The position numbers and the translations under genes were made by a program. This document shows positions 50,518 to 58,567 of a stretch of DNA of 64,000 nt, in pieces (positions within the stretch are counted from its first letter, which is position 1; every line of letters starts with the position of its first letter). Location: the NCBI RefSeq assembly GCF_040905785.1, contig NZ_JBBDQW010000073.1:24589-88588 (forward strand), in the 5' to 3' direction. Origin of the DNA: Tistlia sp040905785 (GTDB lineage: Bacteria; Pseudomonadota; Alphaproteobacteria; Kiloniellales; DSM-21159). A model generated the notes under the pieces. That model saw nothing but the letters and a program-made list of their open reading frames with translations. It had not been told where the DNA came from and did no database searches.

Positions 50518-51585
50518 TCAGTCTCCGCTCTTCAGCGTGCGCGGCCCGAGCGGATGGTCCGCGTGGGGATAGGGATGGTGGTGATGGTCGTGGGCGTGGT
50601 CGTGCCCCGGGGCGTGGTGGTGGTGGTGGTGGTGGTGGTGGTGGTGGCCGTGGTCGTGATCGTGGTGGTGTGCATGCGAAGGATCCGTCCCCTGCCCGCC
50701 CTCGTCACGGCCGCTCAGGCCCTCGACGTGATGGTGGTGGCTCTCCTGGCGCAGGCCGACCTCGGCCTCGAAGCCGAGGAACTGCTCGCGGTACTTGCAG
50801 AGCTGGCAGTTCATGTTGTTGGCGCCCTCGAGGATCTCCGCGACCCGGTCGGCGAAGGTCTCGATGACCAGCGGGTGGTCGTTGAGGTAGGGCGCCTTGA
50901 CGAACTCGATCTCCGGATGGCGCGCGGCGACGCGGTCCGCGGCGTCGTAGATGCGCTGCACCAGGATGCCGGTGAAGAGGAAGTAGGGGAACACGACGAT
51001 GCGCTTGAAGCCGAGCCTGACCGCCTTCTCCAGAGCCGGCTCGACGAGCGGGAAGGTCACGCCCGAGTAGGCCGTCTCGGCCCAGCCGAAGCCGAGGCCC
51101 TCCCAGAGCATCCGGGTGACCTTGGCGACGTTGGAGTTGGCGTCGGGATCGCTGGCGCCGCGGCCGACCACGAGCAGCAGGGTGTCGTGGCGCGAGACGC
51201 CCTCCCCGGCCGCGGCCAGCGCCTCGCCGACGCGCTCGCCGGCGGCGCGCAGCATCTTGAGGTCGATGCCGAGTTCGCGGCCGTACTGGATGGTCAGGCC
51301 GGGCTTGCCGGCGGCGTAGGCGTTGAGCACCGAGGGGATGTCGTTCTTGGCGTGGCCGGCGGCGAAGAGCATGCCGGGCACCGCCAGGACGCGGCTGACG
51401 CCGCGCTCGACCAGGCGGTCCAGGCCGGTGCGGATGATCGGCGTGGCGAACTCCAGGTAGCCGTAGTCGACCGGCCACTGCCCGAAACGCTCCGCCAGGC
51501 GCTCGGCCAGCACCGCGAACTCGCGCACCGCCCCCTGATCGCGGCTGCCGTGGCCGCAGACCATGACGCCAAGCTGTTCCGTCAT
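50518..51585 (-). CDS. cbiX: Sirohydrochlorin cobaltochelatase with His-rich tail and MxCxxC motif
   Basis: 355 residues from ATG 51585, first gene behind the riboswitch. Two CbiX halves: GVMVCGHGSRDQGAVREFAVL (catalytic His) and LLLVVGRGASDPDANSNVAK, with FPYFLFTGILVQRIYD. After residue ~260 comes MNCQLCKYREQF, matching the MxCxxC cluster motif described in long CbiX proteins. A tail with about 30 His, including a run of eleven, follows, probably for metal storage or delivery. It inserts cobalt into sirohydrochlorin early in the pathway. Confidence 0.94.
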   Translation of the reverse strand: MTEQLGVMVCGHGSRDQGAVREFAVLAERLAERFGQWPVDYGYLEFATPIIRTGLDRLVERGVSRVLAVPGMLFAAGHAKNDIPSVLNAYAAGKPGLTIQYGRELGIDLKMLRAAGERVGEALAAAGEGVSRHDTLLLVVGRGASDPDANSNVAKVTRMLWEGLGFGWAETAYSGVTFPLVEPALEKAVRLGFKRIVVFPYFLFTGILVQRIYDAADRVAARHPEIEFVKAPYLNDHPLVIETFADRVAEILEGANNMNCQLCKYREQFLGFEAEVGLRQESHHHHVEGLSGRDEGGQGTDPSHAHHHDHDHGHHHHHHHHHHHAPGHDHAHDHHHHPYPHADHPLGPRTLKSGD

Positions 51586-51654
51586 CCCGGTCCCCTTCTC
51601 GCGCCAGGTAAGCTGGCAGGCAGCGGCTCCGGCAGGCCGGCAGGCCCGCGGGAG

Positions 51655-51825
51655 CGGTGGTCTCGTCCGACGGCTGGGAGTGGCTGTCTCGCGCCCCGGG
51701 GCTCGAGATCGGCCCGCAGGCAGCGACAGCTGCGCGGGACAGTTCCGGACTTGCCCCCCGACTTGGGTCGGGCGCACCGGATTGCCTTCCACCCCCTCAC
51801 CCGGGGGACCGTCCGAAGCGCCACC
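51655..51825 (-). promoter_or_regulatory. Cobalamin riboswitch upstream of cbiX
   Basis: On the minus strand the leader shows GGAAGGCAATCCGGTG (51775-51790), then the CCGGAACTGTCCCGC region with CGCAGCTGT (51726-51743), and a B12-box-like GAGACAGCCACTCCCAGCC further down. These match the conserved core order of cobalamin riboswitches, with some substitutions in the B12 box region. It would reduce expression of the cbiX-cobL-cobI-cbiG/cobJ-cobM operon when adenosylcobalamin is abundant. The borders are approximate. Confidence 0.85.
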
Positions 51826-51925
51826 CTAGGCGCCGGCCCGGAAGACGGTCAAGCCGATCCACCGGCTCTCTGCGCCAGTCGGCAATTATCGGCTCCTTAG
51901 CGACTCGGGGCCGAGACTCGGCTCG

Positions 51926-51954
51926 CTTGACCCCACAGGGGGCGACGCCCATCT
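51926..51954 (+). promoter_or_regulatory. RpoH (sigma-32) type heat-shock promoter of hsp20
   Basis: CTTGAC (51926-51931), a 16-bp spacer, then CCCATCT (51948-51954). This fits the alphaproteobacterial RpoH consensus CTTGAC-N16-CCCAT. It would start transcription near 51960, giving a leader of about 100 nt before the hsp20 ATG. Confidence 0.8.
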
Positions 51955-52026
51955 TAATCCCAGCGGTGCCGATGTCGGGCCGCGACGTCCGGCGGGGCCG
52001 ACCTGGACCGCGGGATGTCGAACCAT

Positions 52027-52059
52027 CAGCAGCCTTGCTCGCGCAAGAGGAGGACGCTG
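52027..52059 (+). promoter_or_regulatory. Candidate RNA thermosensor hairpin over the hsp20 ribosome-binding site
   Basis: CTTGC (52034-52038) pairs with GCAAG (52043-52047), and CAGC (52027-52030) with GCTG (52056-52059). The AGGAGG at 52048-52053 is thus held inside the fold. The left strand contains TTGCT, the motif conserved in ROSE elements of rhizobial small heat-shock genes. Only visual folding supports this. Confidence 0.4.
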
Positions 52060-52063
52060 CCAA

Positions 52064-52510
52064 ATGACGCGAACGTCGCTGTTCAACTCACCCCTGCTCC
52101 TGGGCTTCGACCAGCTCGAGCGGGCGCTCGATCGCATGAACAAGGCCACGGGCGACGGCTATCCCCCCTACAACGTCGAACGGCTCAACGAAGGGCATCT
52201 GCGCATCACCCTTGCCGTCGCCGGCTTCGCCGACGAAAATCTGTCGGTGCAGATCGAGAACAACCAGCTGATCATCCGCGGCAAGCAGACCGACGACGAC
52301 GAGAGTCGCGTCTTCCTGCATCGCGGCATCGCCGCCCGCCAGTTCCAGCGCACCTTCATGCTGGCCGACGGGATCGAGGTCACCGGAGCGCGGCTCGACA
52401 ACGGCCTGCTGCACGTCGACCTCAGCCGCCCGATCGAGGAGCCGGACGTGCGCACCATCCGGATCGAGAAGGCCGCCACGACGGGCCAGCGCAAGCTGGT
52501 CGAGGATTGA
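52064..52510 (+). CDS. Small heat-shock protein Hsp20 (IbpA type)
   Basis: 148 residues with an alpha-crystallin domain: YPPYNVERLNEGHLRITLAVAGF, ENNQLIIRGKQTDDDESRVFLHRGIAARQFQRTFMLADGIEV and the conserved GLLHVDLSRP (with the G-L-L core). The C-terminal part has RTIRI. It binds unfolding proteins under heat and keeps them soluble. AGGAGG lies 10 bases before the ATG. Followed on the same strand by a DUF1150 gene, a common alphaproteobacterial pair. Confidence 0.95.
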   Translation: MTRTSLFNSPLLLGFDQLERALDRMNKATGDGYPPYNVERLNEGHLRITLAVAGFADENLSVQIENNQLIIRGKQTDDDESRVFLHRGIAARQFQRTFMLADGIEVTGARLDNGLLHVDLSRPIEEPDVRTIRIEKAATTGQRKLVED

Positions 52511-52626
52511 CTGCCTTTGCGACGCGAGCGACGGCCCCGGCCGCCCGCGCCGTTGAAGGGAACAAAGGACAAGGGCTGCGGCTTGGCCAGGAAAGGGCAG
52601 GTCACGGTCGCCGACGCAGGAGTGGA

Positions 52627-52854
52627 ATGATGAACCAGCAGAAGACGACCCACGACTTCGAGCCGCTCTCCCAGCAGGACTTCCTCGCCTTCGGAGTAAA
52701 CGACGTCGCCTACGTGCGCGACATCGACACCGAGGAGGGCGACGCCGTCGGCATCTTCGCCGCCGACGGTACGCGGATGGCGGTGATGAAGGACTTCCAG
52801 ACGGCCGTCGCCGCGGTCCGCCAGAACGAGATGGAGCCGCTCAGCGTCCACTGA
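52627..52854 (+). CDS. DUF1150 family protein
   Basis: 75 residues starting MMNQQKTTHDFEPL with AGGAG five bases upstream. The family core FLAFGVNDVAYVRDIDTEEGDAVGIFAADGTRMAV is present. DUF1150 proteins are small, conserved in alphaproteobacteria and commonly placed next to hsp20, as here (116 bp gap). Function unknown; co-induction with heat shock is inferred. Confidence 0.9.
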   Translation: MMNQQKTTHDFEPLSQQDFLAFGVNDVAYVRDIDTEEGDAVGIFAADGTRMAVMKDFQTAVAAVRQNEMEPLSVH

Positions 52855-52856
52855 CG

Positions 52857-52902
52857 CCCTGGCGCCTCGGCGCCGGCTCGGCCCTGGCGCCACGGCGCCG
52901 GC
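52857..52902. repeat. Short tandem repeat after the DUF1150 gene
   Basis: Two 21-bp units, CCCTGGCGCC-(T/A)-CGGCGCCGGC, at 52857-52877 and 52882-52902, with one difference. Each unit contains a GGCGCC palindrome. It lies just before the terminator. Confidence 0.7.
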
Positions 52903-52916
52903 CCCAATAGGCAGCA

Positions 52917-52950
52917 ACGCGCCGCCCGATGCCCCGGGCGGCGCGTTCTT
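52917..52950 (+). terminator. Terminator between DUF1150 and ptsN
   Basis: ACGCGCCGCCCG (52917-52928) pairs perfectly with CGGGCGGCGCGT (52935-52946) around a 6-base loop, extendable by one A-T pair. It is followed by TTCTT on the plus strand. It separates the hsp20 unit from the convergent ptsN. Confidence 0.75.
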
Positions 52951-52992
52951 GCATCGGGACGGGAATTGCGGGCCGGCGCAAGGCAGGCCGCG

Positions 52993-53457
52993 TCAGGCGG
53001 CGTGGCTGGCCGGCGACTGCGTCAGGAGGGCGTAGAGGGCGTCGCGGCTCTCGCTGCCGCGCAGCTTCTCGCAGGTCGCGCGGTCGCGCAGCAGGCGCGA
53101 GACGCGCGCCAGCGCCTTGAGGTGGTCGGCACCCGCGGCCTCGGGCGCCAGCAGCAGGCAGATCAGGTCGACCGGCTGCTCGTCGACGGCGTCGAAGTCG
53201 ATCGGCGTCTCCAGTCGAGCGAACAGCGCGTAGAGGCGGTCCAGCGCCGCCAGCTTGCCGTGCGGGATGGCGATACCGTGCCCGATGCCGGTCGGCCCGA
53301 GGCGCTCACGCTCGATCAGCACGTCGAAGAGCTGGCGCTCCGGCAGCCCGGTGATCTGCGCCGCGCGCTTGGCCAGCTCCTGCAGCGCCTGCTTCTTGCT
53401 GGTCACGCGCAGGGAGGGGATCACCGCAGCCGGCGTTATCAGGTCGGTCATCTCCAT
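52993..53457 (-). CDS. ptsN: PTS IIA-like nitrogen regulatory protein
   Basis: 154 residues of the IIA-Ntr family. The phosphorylated His is in GIGHGIAIPHGK (His66). Other landmarks: MTDLITPAAVIPSL, FARLETPIDFDAVDEQPVDLICLLLAP and HLKALARVSRLLRD. It accepts phosphate from NPr and regulates potassium and nitrogen responses. 21 bp after hpf, as in most proteobacteria where hpf and ptsN follow rpoN. Confidence 0.95.
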   Translation of the reverse strand: MEMTDLITPAAVIPSLRVTSKKQALQELAKRAAQITGLPERQLFDVLIERERLGPTGIGHGIAIPHGKLAALDRLYALFARLETPIDFDAVDEQPVDLICLLLAPEAAGADHLKALARVSRLLRDRATCEKLRGSESRDALYALLTQSPASHAA

Positions 53458-53478
53458 GACTCTGCCTTTCGCAAGATG

Positions 53479-54102
53479 TCAGGACGTGGCGCGGTTGCCG
53501 CGCGGGTCGATCCACCCGACGTGGCCGTCCGGACGGCGGTAGACCATGTTCAGGCCTCCGTGCGAACGATTGCGGAACATCAGCGCCGGCAACTCCGCGA
53601 GGTCGAGGTGCATGACGGCCTCGTGGACCGTCAGCTCCGGCACCTCGAGTTCCATCTCGGCGATGACGATTGGCTCGTCGCCGCCCTCCGCCGTGGCCCC
53701 GTCCCCGACACCCGCCTCTTCCAGGGTGTCCTCCGCCGGGTCCCCAGAGAGCACCACCTGGCGCGCCATCAGGCGCTCCGCAAGCACTTCCGAGGGCTTT
53801 GTCGCGCCGTTGTGGTCGCGCAGCCGCCGCTTGTGGCGGCGCAGCCGCTTGGCGAGATGCGCCAGGGCCGTGTCGAAGGCCGGGTAGACCTGGTCCGCCT
53901 CGCCGCTGGCGACCAGCTCGATCCCGCGCCCGACATGGGCGGAGATCTGCGCCCGGAACAGGTGGGCTTCGCGCGACAGGGTGACGGTCGCCTCGATCGC
54001 GCCGCCGAAGTACTTCTCGAAGACCGCCGACAGGCTACCCTCGGCGTGGCGGCGGAAGGCGTCACCGGTGTCGATGTGCCGTCCTTTGACCGTCAACTGC
54101 AT
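53479..54102 (-). CDS. hpf: Long-form ribosome hibernation promoting factor
   Basis: 207 residues. The N-terminal ribosome-binding domain (MQLTVKGRHIDTGDAFRRHAE through LAKRLRRHKRRLRDH) is joined by a linker to the C-terminal dimerisation domain (LTVHEAVMHLDLAELPALMFRNRSHGGLNMVYRRPDGHVGWIDP). Long HPF proteins alone make 100S ribosome dimers. A well-formed promoter lies upstream (54181-54209), so it can be transcribed independently of rpoN. Confidence 0.95.
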   Translation of the reverse strand: MQLTVKGRHIDTGDAFRRHAEGSLSAVFEKYFGGAIEATVTLSREAHLFRAQISAHVGRGIELVASGEADQVYPAFDTALAHLAKRLRRHKRRLRDHNGATKPSEVLAERLMARQVVLSGDPAEDTLEEAGVGDGATAEGGDEPIVIAEMELEVPELTVHEAVMHLDLAELPALMFRNRSHGGLNMVYRRPDGHVGWIDPRGNRATS

Positions 54103-54180
54103 CCGGCATCCTCTAAAACGACGGCAGCGCAGACGGCCCGACAGGCCTTCTGACCAGGCCGGGCCCCGCGCGAGGCCGGG

Positions 54181-54209
54181 ACCTTATGAGCGCCCCCGGA
54201 CCAAGTCAA
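54181..54209 (-). promoter_or_regulatory. Promoter of hpf-ptsN
   Basis: On the minus strand TTGACT (54204-54209) and TAAGGT (54181-54186) are 17 bp apart, in the 148-bp rpoN-hpf gap. The -10 sequence matches the one found upstream of rnd in this window. Confidence 0.65.
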
Positions 54210-54250
54210 GGAGCCCGGATCGCCTCGATTCGACCGACGGTTGCGGCCCC

Positions 54251-55804
54251 TCATCGAACCAGCGCCAGTGCTTTTTCGCGTCTCCGCTGAACCGACGAGG
54301 GAATGTTGAGTGCCTCCCGGTACTTTGCCACCGTCCGCCGCGCTATTTCGATCCCCTCGACCTTCAACTTATCCACAATCGCGTCGTCGCTGAGCACCGC
54401 CTGAGGCGACTCGCCGGCGATCATCTCGCGGATTCGGTCGCGCACCGACTCCGCGGCGTGCTCCTCGCCGCCGAAGCCGCCGAGGGCGGCGGAGAAGAAA
54501 TACTTCAGCTCGAAGGTGCCGCGCGGCGTCGCCAGGAACTTGTTGGAGGTGACGCGGCTGACAGTCGACTCGTGCATGCCGATCTCCTCGGCGATGACGC
54601 GCAAGGTCATCGGCCTGAGGTGGCGCACGCCCTTGCGGAAGAAGGCGTCCTGCTGGCGGACCAGCTCGCTGGCGACCTTGAGAATGGTGCCGGCGCGCTG
54701 GTGCAGCGCCTTGACCAGCCAGTTCGCCTGCTGCAGCTGCTCGGTCAGGTAGTCCTTGTCGCGGCGCGAGCGGCACTGCCCGACGACGCGGGAATAGGTG
54801 CCCTGGTCGACCAGCACCCGCGGCAGGGTGTCGGCGTTGAGCTCGACCAGCCAGCTGCCGTCGGGCCGGGCGCGCAGCAGCACGTCGGGGATGATCGGCT
54901 CGGCCGCGCCGCCCTCGTAGGACAGACCCGGCCGGGGATCGAGCCGGCGGATTTCCGCCAGCATGTCCGTCAAATCCTCGGCATCGCAGCCGATCAACCG
55001 GCGCAGCTTGGCATAGTCGCGCTCGGCGACCAGCGGCAGGTTCTCGAGCAGGCGCTCCATCAGGGGGTCGAGGCGGTTCTGGTCGGCCAGCTGCAGGGCC
55101 AGGCATTCGCGCAGGGACCGCGCGAACAGGCCGGCCGGCTCGAAACGCTGCAGGCGCAGCAGCACGCGCTCGACCTCGGCCTCGGCGCAGCCGAGCTGCT
55201 CGGCGACCTCCCCGAGCGGCGTGACCAGGTAGCCGGCCTCGTCCAGGCAGTCGACCAGATAAGCCCCGATCAGGCGGTCGACGGGCGCATCGAGGTCCAT
55301 CTGGACCTGCTCGAGCAGCAGGTGGCGCAGGGGCGGCCGATCGGCGAGGCGCTGCTCGAAGCCGCCGTCCTCGTCGCCCTCGAATCGGCCACCGCGGTCG
55401 TTGCCCCAGTTGAAGGCGCCTTCGCCCCCCTGGCCCCAGGCCTCGCTGTCGCCGTAGGAGGTCTCACCGTCGGGGCCGCCGGCCCAGTCGTCCGAGGGGC
55501 TGTTGTCGTCGTAGCTCTGGGCTGTGTCGAGCGGCGCGTCGTCGGCTGCGGCGAGCCGGTCAGTGGTGGTGTAGTCGGCGGAATCCTGCGGCCTGAAGGA
55601 GTCGGGATCGGCCGGAACCTCCTCGGCGAAGCCGGCCGGCTCCGGGGCAGCGACCTCCAGCAGCGGGTTCTGCTCCAACTCCCGCTCCACATAGTCGGCC
55701 AGCTCCAGATTCGACAGCTGCAGCAGGCGGATTGCTTGCTGCAGCTGGGGAGTCATTACCAGACTCTGGGACTGGCGTAGCTCGAGTCGCTGCGAGACCG
55801 CCAT
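54251..55804 (-). CDS. rpoN: RNA polymerase sigma-54 factor
   Basis: 517 residues with all three regions: the Gln/Leu-rich activator-interacting N-terminus (LELRQSQSLVMTPQLQQAIRLLQLSNLEL, ELEQNPLLE), an acidic variable region II rich in Asp, the core-binding and HTH region (MTLRVIAEEIGMHESTVSRVTSNK), and the RpoN box ARRTVAKYRE with NIPSSVQRR. It directs transcription from -24/-12 promoters with enhancer-binding activators. It lies 11 bp after lptB, the conserved order. Confidence 0.97.
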   Translation of the reverse strand: MAVSQRLELRQSQSLVMTPQLQQAIRLLQLSNLELADYVERELEQNPLLEVAAPEPAGFAEEVPADPDSFRPQDSADYTTTDRLAAADDAPLDTAQSYDDNSPSDDWAGGPDGETSYGDSEAWGQGGEGAFNWGNDRGGRFEGDEDGGFEQRLADRPPLRHLLLEQVQMDLDAPVDRLIGAYLVDCLDEAGYLVTPLGEVAEQLGCAEAEVERVLLRLQRFEPAGLFARSLRECLALQLADQNRLDPLMERLLENLPLVAERDYAKLRRLIGCDAEDLTDMLAEIRRLDPRPGLSYEGGAAEPIIPDVLLRARPDGSWLVELNADTLPRVLVDQGTYSRVVGQCRSRRDKDYLTEQLQQANWLVKALHQRAGTILKVASELVRQQDAFFRKGVRHLRPMTLRVIAEEIGMHESTVSRVTSNKFLATPRGTFELKYFFSAALGGFGGEEHAAESVRDRIREMIAGESPQAVLSDDAIVDKLKVEGIEIARRTVAKYREALNIPSSVQRRREKALALVR

Positions 55805-55815
55805 GGATCAAAGGC

Positions 55816-56610
55816 CTACAGGGTAAATCTTTCACCCAGGTAAACGCGCCGGACGTCCTCGTGGGCGACGATTTCCGAGGGCTTGCCCTCCATCAGCACC
55901 ATGCCGTCATGGATGATGTAGGCGCGGTCGACGATCTCCAGCGTTTCCCGGACGTTGTGGTCGGTGATCAGCACCCCGATGCCGCGGTCGCGCAGGTGGG
56001 TGACCAGCTCGCGGATATCGCCGACGGCGATCGGGTCGATGCCGGCGAGCGGCTCGTCGAGGAGGATGAAGCTGGGGTCCGAGGCCAGCGCCCGGGCGAT
56101 CTCGCAGCGCCGCCGCTCGCCGCCGGACAGCGCCAGGGCCGGGGCGCGCCGCAAGTGAGTGATCGAGAATTCGGCGAGCAGCTGCTCGAGCTTGTGCTCG
56201 CGCTCCTCGCGCAGCGGCACGACCACCTCGAGCACCGCGCGGATGTTCTGCTCGACGCTCAGGCCGCGGAAGATCGAGGCCTCCTGGGGCAGGTATCCGA
56301 TGCCGAGCCGCGCCCGGCGGTACATCGGCAGGTCGGTGATGCCGTGGCCGTCGAGGGTGACGAAGCCGGCGTCCGGCGCGATCAGGCCGGTGATGATGTA
56401 GAAGCAGGTGGTCTTGCCGGCACCGTTCGGGCCGAGCAGGCCGACCGCCTCGCCGCGCTGGACGCTGATCGAGACGTCGCGGAGCACCCGGCGCTTCTTG
56501 AAGGCCTTGCCGACGTTGATGGTGGAAAGGCCGGTGTTGTCGGCCACCAGCCTGGGGCCGCGCGCCGTCTCCGCGCCGCCGAGCCGATCCGTCGAATCCC
56601 CAGAACCCAT
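55816..56610 (-). CDS. lptB: LPS export ABC transporter ATP-binding protein
   Basis: 264 residues. Walker A GLLGPNGAGKTTCFYIITG, signature LSGGERRRCEIARAL, Walker B FILLDEPLAGIDPIAV and the H-loop ITDHNVRETLEIVDRAYII are all intact and typical of LptB. It powers extraction of lipopolysaccharide from the inner membrane with LptFG. An N-terminal extension of ~28 residues precedes the core (LSTINVGKAFKKRRVLRDVS). Start and lptA stop overlap by 1 bp. Confidence 0.97.
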   Translation of the reverse strand: MGSGDSTDRLGGAETARGPRLVADNTGLSTINVGKAFKKRRVLRDVSISVQRGEAVGLLGPNGAGKTTCFYIITGLIAPDAGFVTLDGHGITDLPMYRRARLGIGYLPQEASIFRGLSVEQNIRAVLEVVVPLREEREHKLEQLLAEFSITHLRRAPALALSGGERRRCEIARALASDPSFILLDEPLAGIDPIAVGDIRELVTHLRDRGIGVLITDHNVRETLEIVDRAYIIHDGMVLMEGKPSEIVAHEDVRRVYLGERFTL

Positions 56611-57629
56611 CAGTCGGCCCCGCTTTCCCGGCTCTCGTCGCCCGCCTCGTCCTCGCCGCCGCGCAGGTCCTGCGCGCCGTCGGGCGACAGCAGGCCCCTG
56701 ACCCGGTCGCCCCGGGAGATCATCCGGCTGAACCCGGTCTTCATGTCGACTTCGGCGGCGTCGCCGTTGAGCTGGTTGTCCCCGCGGGTGATCCGCACGT
56801 TGCCGGTCAGGATAGCCTGCTCCTCCCTAACATAGTAGATCGCCTGGTCGGCAACGATGAATTCCGCCGCCGTGGCGATGCGCACGTTGTCGTAGGCGTC
56901 GATCCGGGAGATCTGGTTCTGGCCGTTCTCGTCGGGCTCGATGAGCGCGGTCATGACGTCGGCCTGGATGCGCCGGCGCCCCGCGCCGCCGCCGACCCCG
57001 AAGGGCGTCGTCGGCTCGCCCTCCCGGATCTCGGCCACAGCCTCCGGCGATACGCCGGGCTTGGGGCTCTCGACCAGGGCATCGCCTCGCGCCACGGCCA
57101 TCGGCCGTCCCTGATAGTCCTCCCAGTACTCCAGGCTGTCGCGGGCGGCGATCAGGTCCCGCGGCGTCTCGTACTTCAGGTCCTCGCCGGTCAGGACCAT
57201 GACCCGGTCCTCGATGGAGTAGACGCCGAAGTCGCCCTGGGCAACGTCGGAGCTGGTGCGGATCGTGACGTTGCCGTCGGCCTCGACCCGGTAGATCTCG
57301 GTGCCGCCCTCCGCCTGGTCGCGGTAGCGGGCGGTCAGCACGTCGGCCTCGATGGTGGTGTCGCCGCGCGTAGCGACGGCGTCGCCACGGGCCACGTACA
57401 TGCGCTCGTCGCGGTACCACTCGATGCCGTCGCGCGCGTCGATCAGCAGGGGGGAGTCGTCCTCGCTGGTATCGAAGCTGCCGAGGCCCTGGGCGGCTGC
57501 CGGCGCCGGCAGGCCGGGCAGGCGTCCCGTGAAGGTCCCGGCCGCCAAGCCCGCCATCGCGACCAGCAGGGCCGCCAGCAGGGCCGCCAGCAGGGCCGGC
57601 GGCGGCGACAGGCGGAGGCGACGCGTCAT
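56610..57629 (-). CDS. lptA: LPS transport periplasmic protein LptA (OstA-like)
   Basis: 339 residues, with a signal peptide dominated by LLAALLAALLVAMAGLAAG and the OstA-like beta-jellyroll repeats (YVARGDAVATRGDTTIEADVLTARYR, NVTIRTSSDVAQGDFGVYSIEDRV, VRIATAAEFIVADQAIYYVREEQAILTGNVRITRGDNQLNGD). The protein is longer than E. coli LptA (185 residues) because of an additional OstA-like stretch and a disordered C-terminus. It bridges LptC and LptD across the periplasm. It overlaps lptC by 4 bp and lptB by 1 bp. Confidence 0.92.
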   Translation of the reverse strand: MTRRLRLSPPPALLAALLAALLVAMAGLAAGTFTGRLPGLPAPAAAQGLGSFDTSEDDSPLLIDARDGIEWYRDERMYVARGDAVATRGDTTIEADVLTARYRDQAEGGTEIYRVEADGNVTIRTSSDVAQGDFGVYSIEDRVMVLTGEDLKYETPRDLIAARDSLEYWEDYQGRPMAVARGDALVESPKPGVSPEAVAEIREGEPTTPFGVGGGAGRRRIQADVMTALIEPDENGQNQISRIDAYDNVRIATAAEFIVADQAIYYVREEQAILTGNVRITRGDNQLNGDAAEVDMKTGFSRMISRGDRVRGLLSPDGAQDLRGGEDEAGDESRESGAD

Positions 57630-58384
57630 TCGCTGCTTCCGATGCCGGGCAGGCGGGGCGCGGCGCCGCCGTCGCCCTCCTTCAGCGCATCGCCGAAGAT
57701 CGTCATGTGCGCCGGGCCGGTGAAGTAGACCACGGCACCACGGTTCTCGACCCGGATGCCCTCCGACTGGATGCTCCCGGAGGGGCCCTGGGCGTCGACC
57801 GGCTGCTCGCCGACGACCCGTCCCAGCTTCATGTAGACCCTCGCCGATTCCGTCTTCATCTCGTAGCCCTGGTCGTGAAACAGCGTGACCCCCTTCTCGA
57901 GATCCAGCGTATCCGCCTCCTTGTCGTATAGCCCGCTGTCCGAGGTCACGGCTATCCAGGTCTCGTCGTCGGTCAGGATATCGCCGCTCGGGTTGGTCAG
58001 GTCGACCAGACGCTCCTCGTCCGGGCGCTGCGTCGCCTGGTCGGCGGTCACCCGGTAGGGCCTCCCCTCGTCGTCGATGCCGTCGAAGCGGGCGTTTACC
58101 ATCGTCGAGTTCGTCGGCTGGTCCATCTGCAGGTCGCTCAGCCCGACCGAGAAGCGCTCCTCCACGGGGCTGAAGCGCGGCCAGGCGACGACCAGGAGGA
58201 GGAGGGCGACAGCCACGGCGGGCAGCAGGTACTTGAGGATGCCGACCAGCGAGGAGTAGGCGTCGCCGCCCGACAGCCGGCGCGGGCGGGCCTCGTTGCG
58301 GTTTTCGGCGCCCGGCGCGGGGGTCGTCCCGGGCTGCGAGGATCCATCGTCCTTCTTTGCCCTCGAAATCACTCTCTCGCCCAT
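57626..58384 (-). CDS. lptC: LPS export system protein LptC
   Basis: 252 residues from ATG 58384 (MGERVISRAKKDDGSS). Single membrane span (YLLPAVAVALLLLVVAWPRF), then the LptC jellyroll, with MVNARFDGIDDEGRPYRVTAD, WIAVTSDSGLYDKEADTLDL, VTLFHDQGYEMKTESARVYM. It receives LPS from LptBFG and passes it to LptA. Conserved position between rnd and lptA; 183 bp separate it from the rnd stop, in which I see no gene. Confidence 0.92.
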   Translation of the reverse strand: MGERVISRAKKDDGSSQPGTTPAPGAENRNEARPRRLSGGDAYSSLVGILKYLLPAVAVALLLLVVAWPRFSPVEERFSVGLSDLQMDQPTNSTMVNARFDGIDDEGRPYRVTADQATQRPDEERLVDLTNPSGDILTDDETWIAVTSDSGLYDKEADTLDLEKGVTLFHDQGYEMKTESARVYMKLGRVVGEQPVDAQGPSGSIQSEGIRVENRGAVVYFTGPAHMTIFGDALKEGDGGAAPRLPGIGSSE

Positions 58385-58567
58385 CGGTTCCAAATCAGCA
58401 CCTTCAGCGCCCCCCCCGGCGCCGCGCCTCTGCGCGCAGGCCCGCATCCTATCGCAACTCGCCGGGCGTCCCGCACCCAATCGACGCCGCCCCCGCCGTT
58501 GCCGGCGGCGAGCCGGGCGAGGGGACCGGCCAGGACCGGCTCGGGAGCAGCGGTCCGCGGGCTCGCC

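Noticed and set aside
50554..51900. Long plus-strand frame with many Val residues opposite cbiX
   Set aside because: The Val run is the antisense of the His-rich tail of CbiX.
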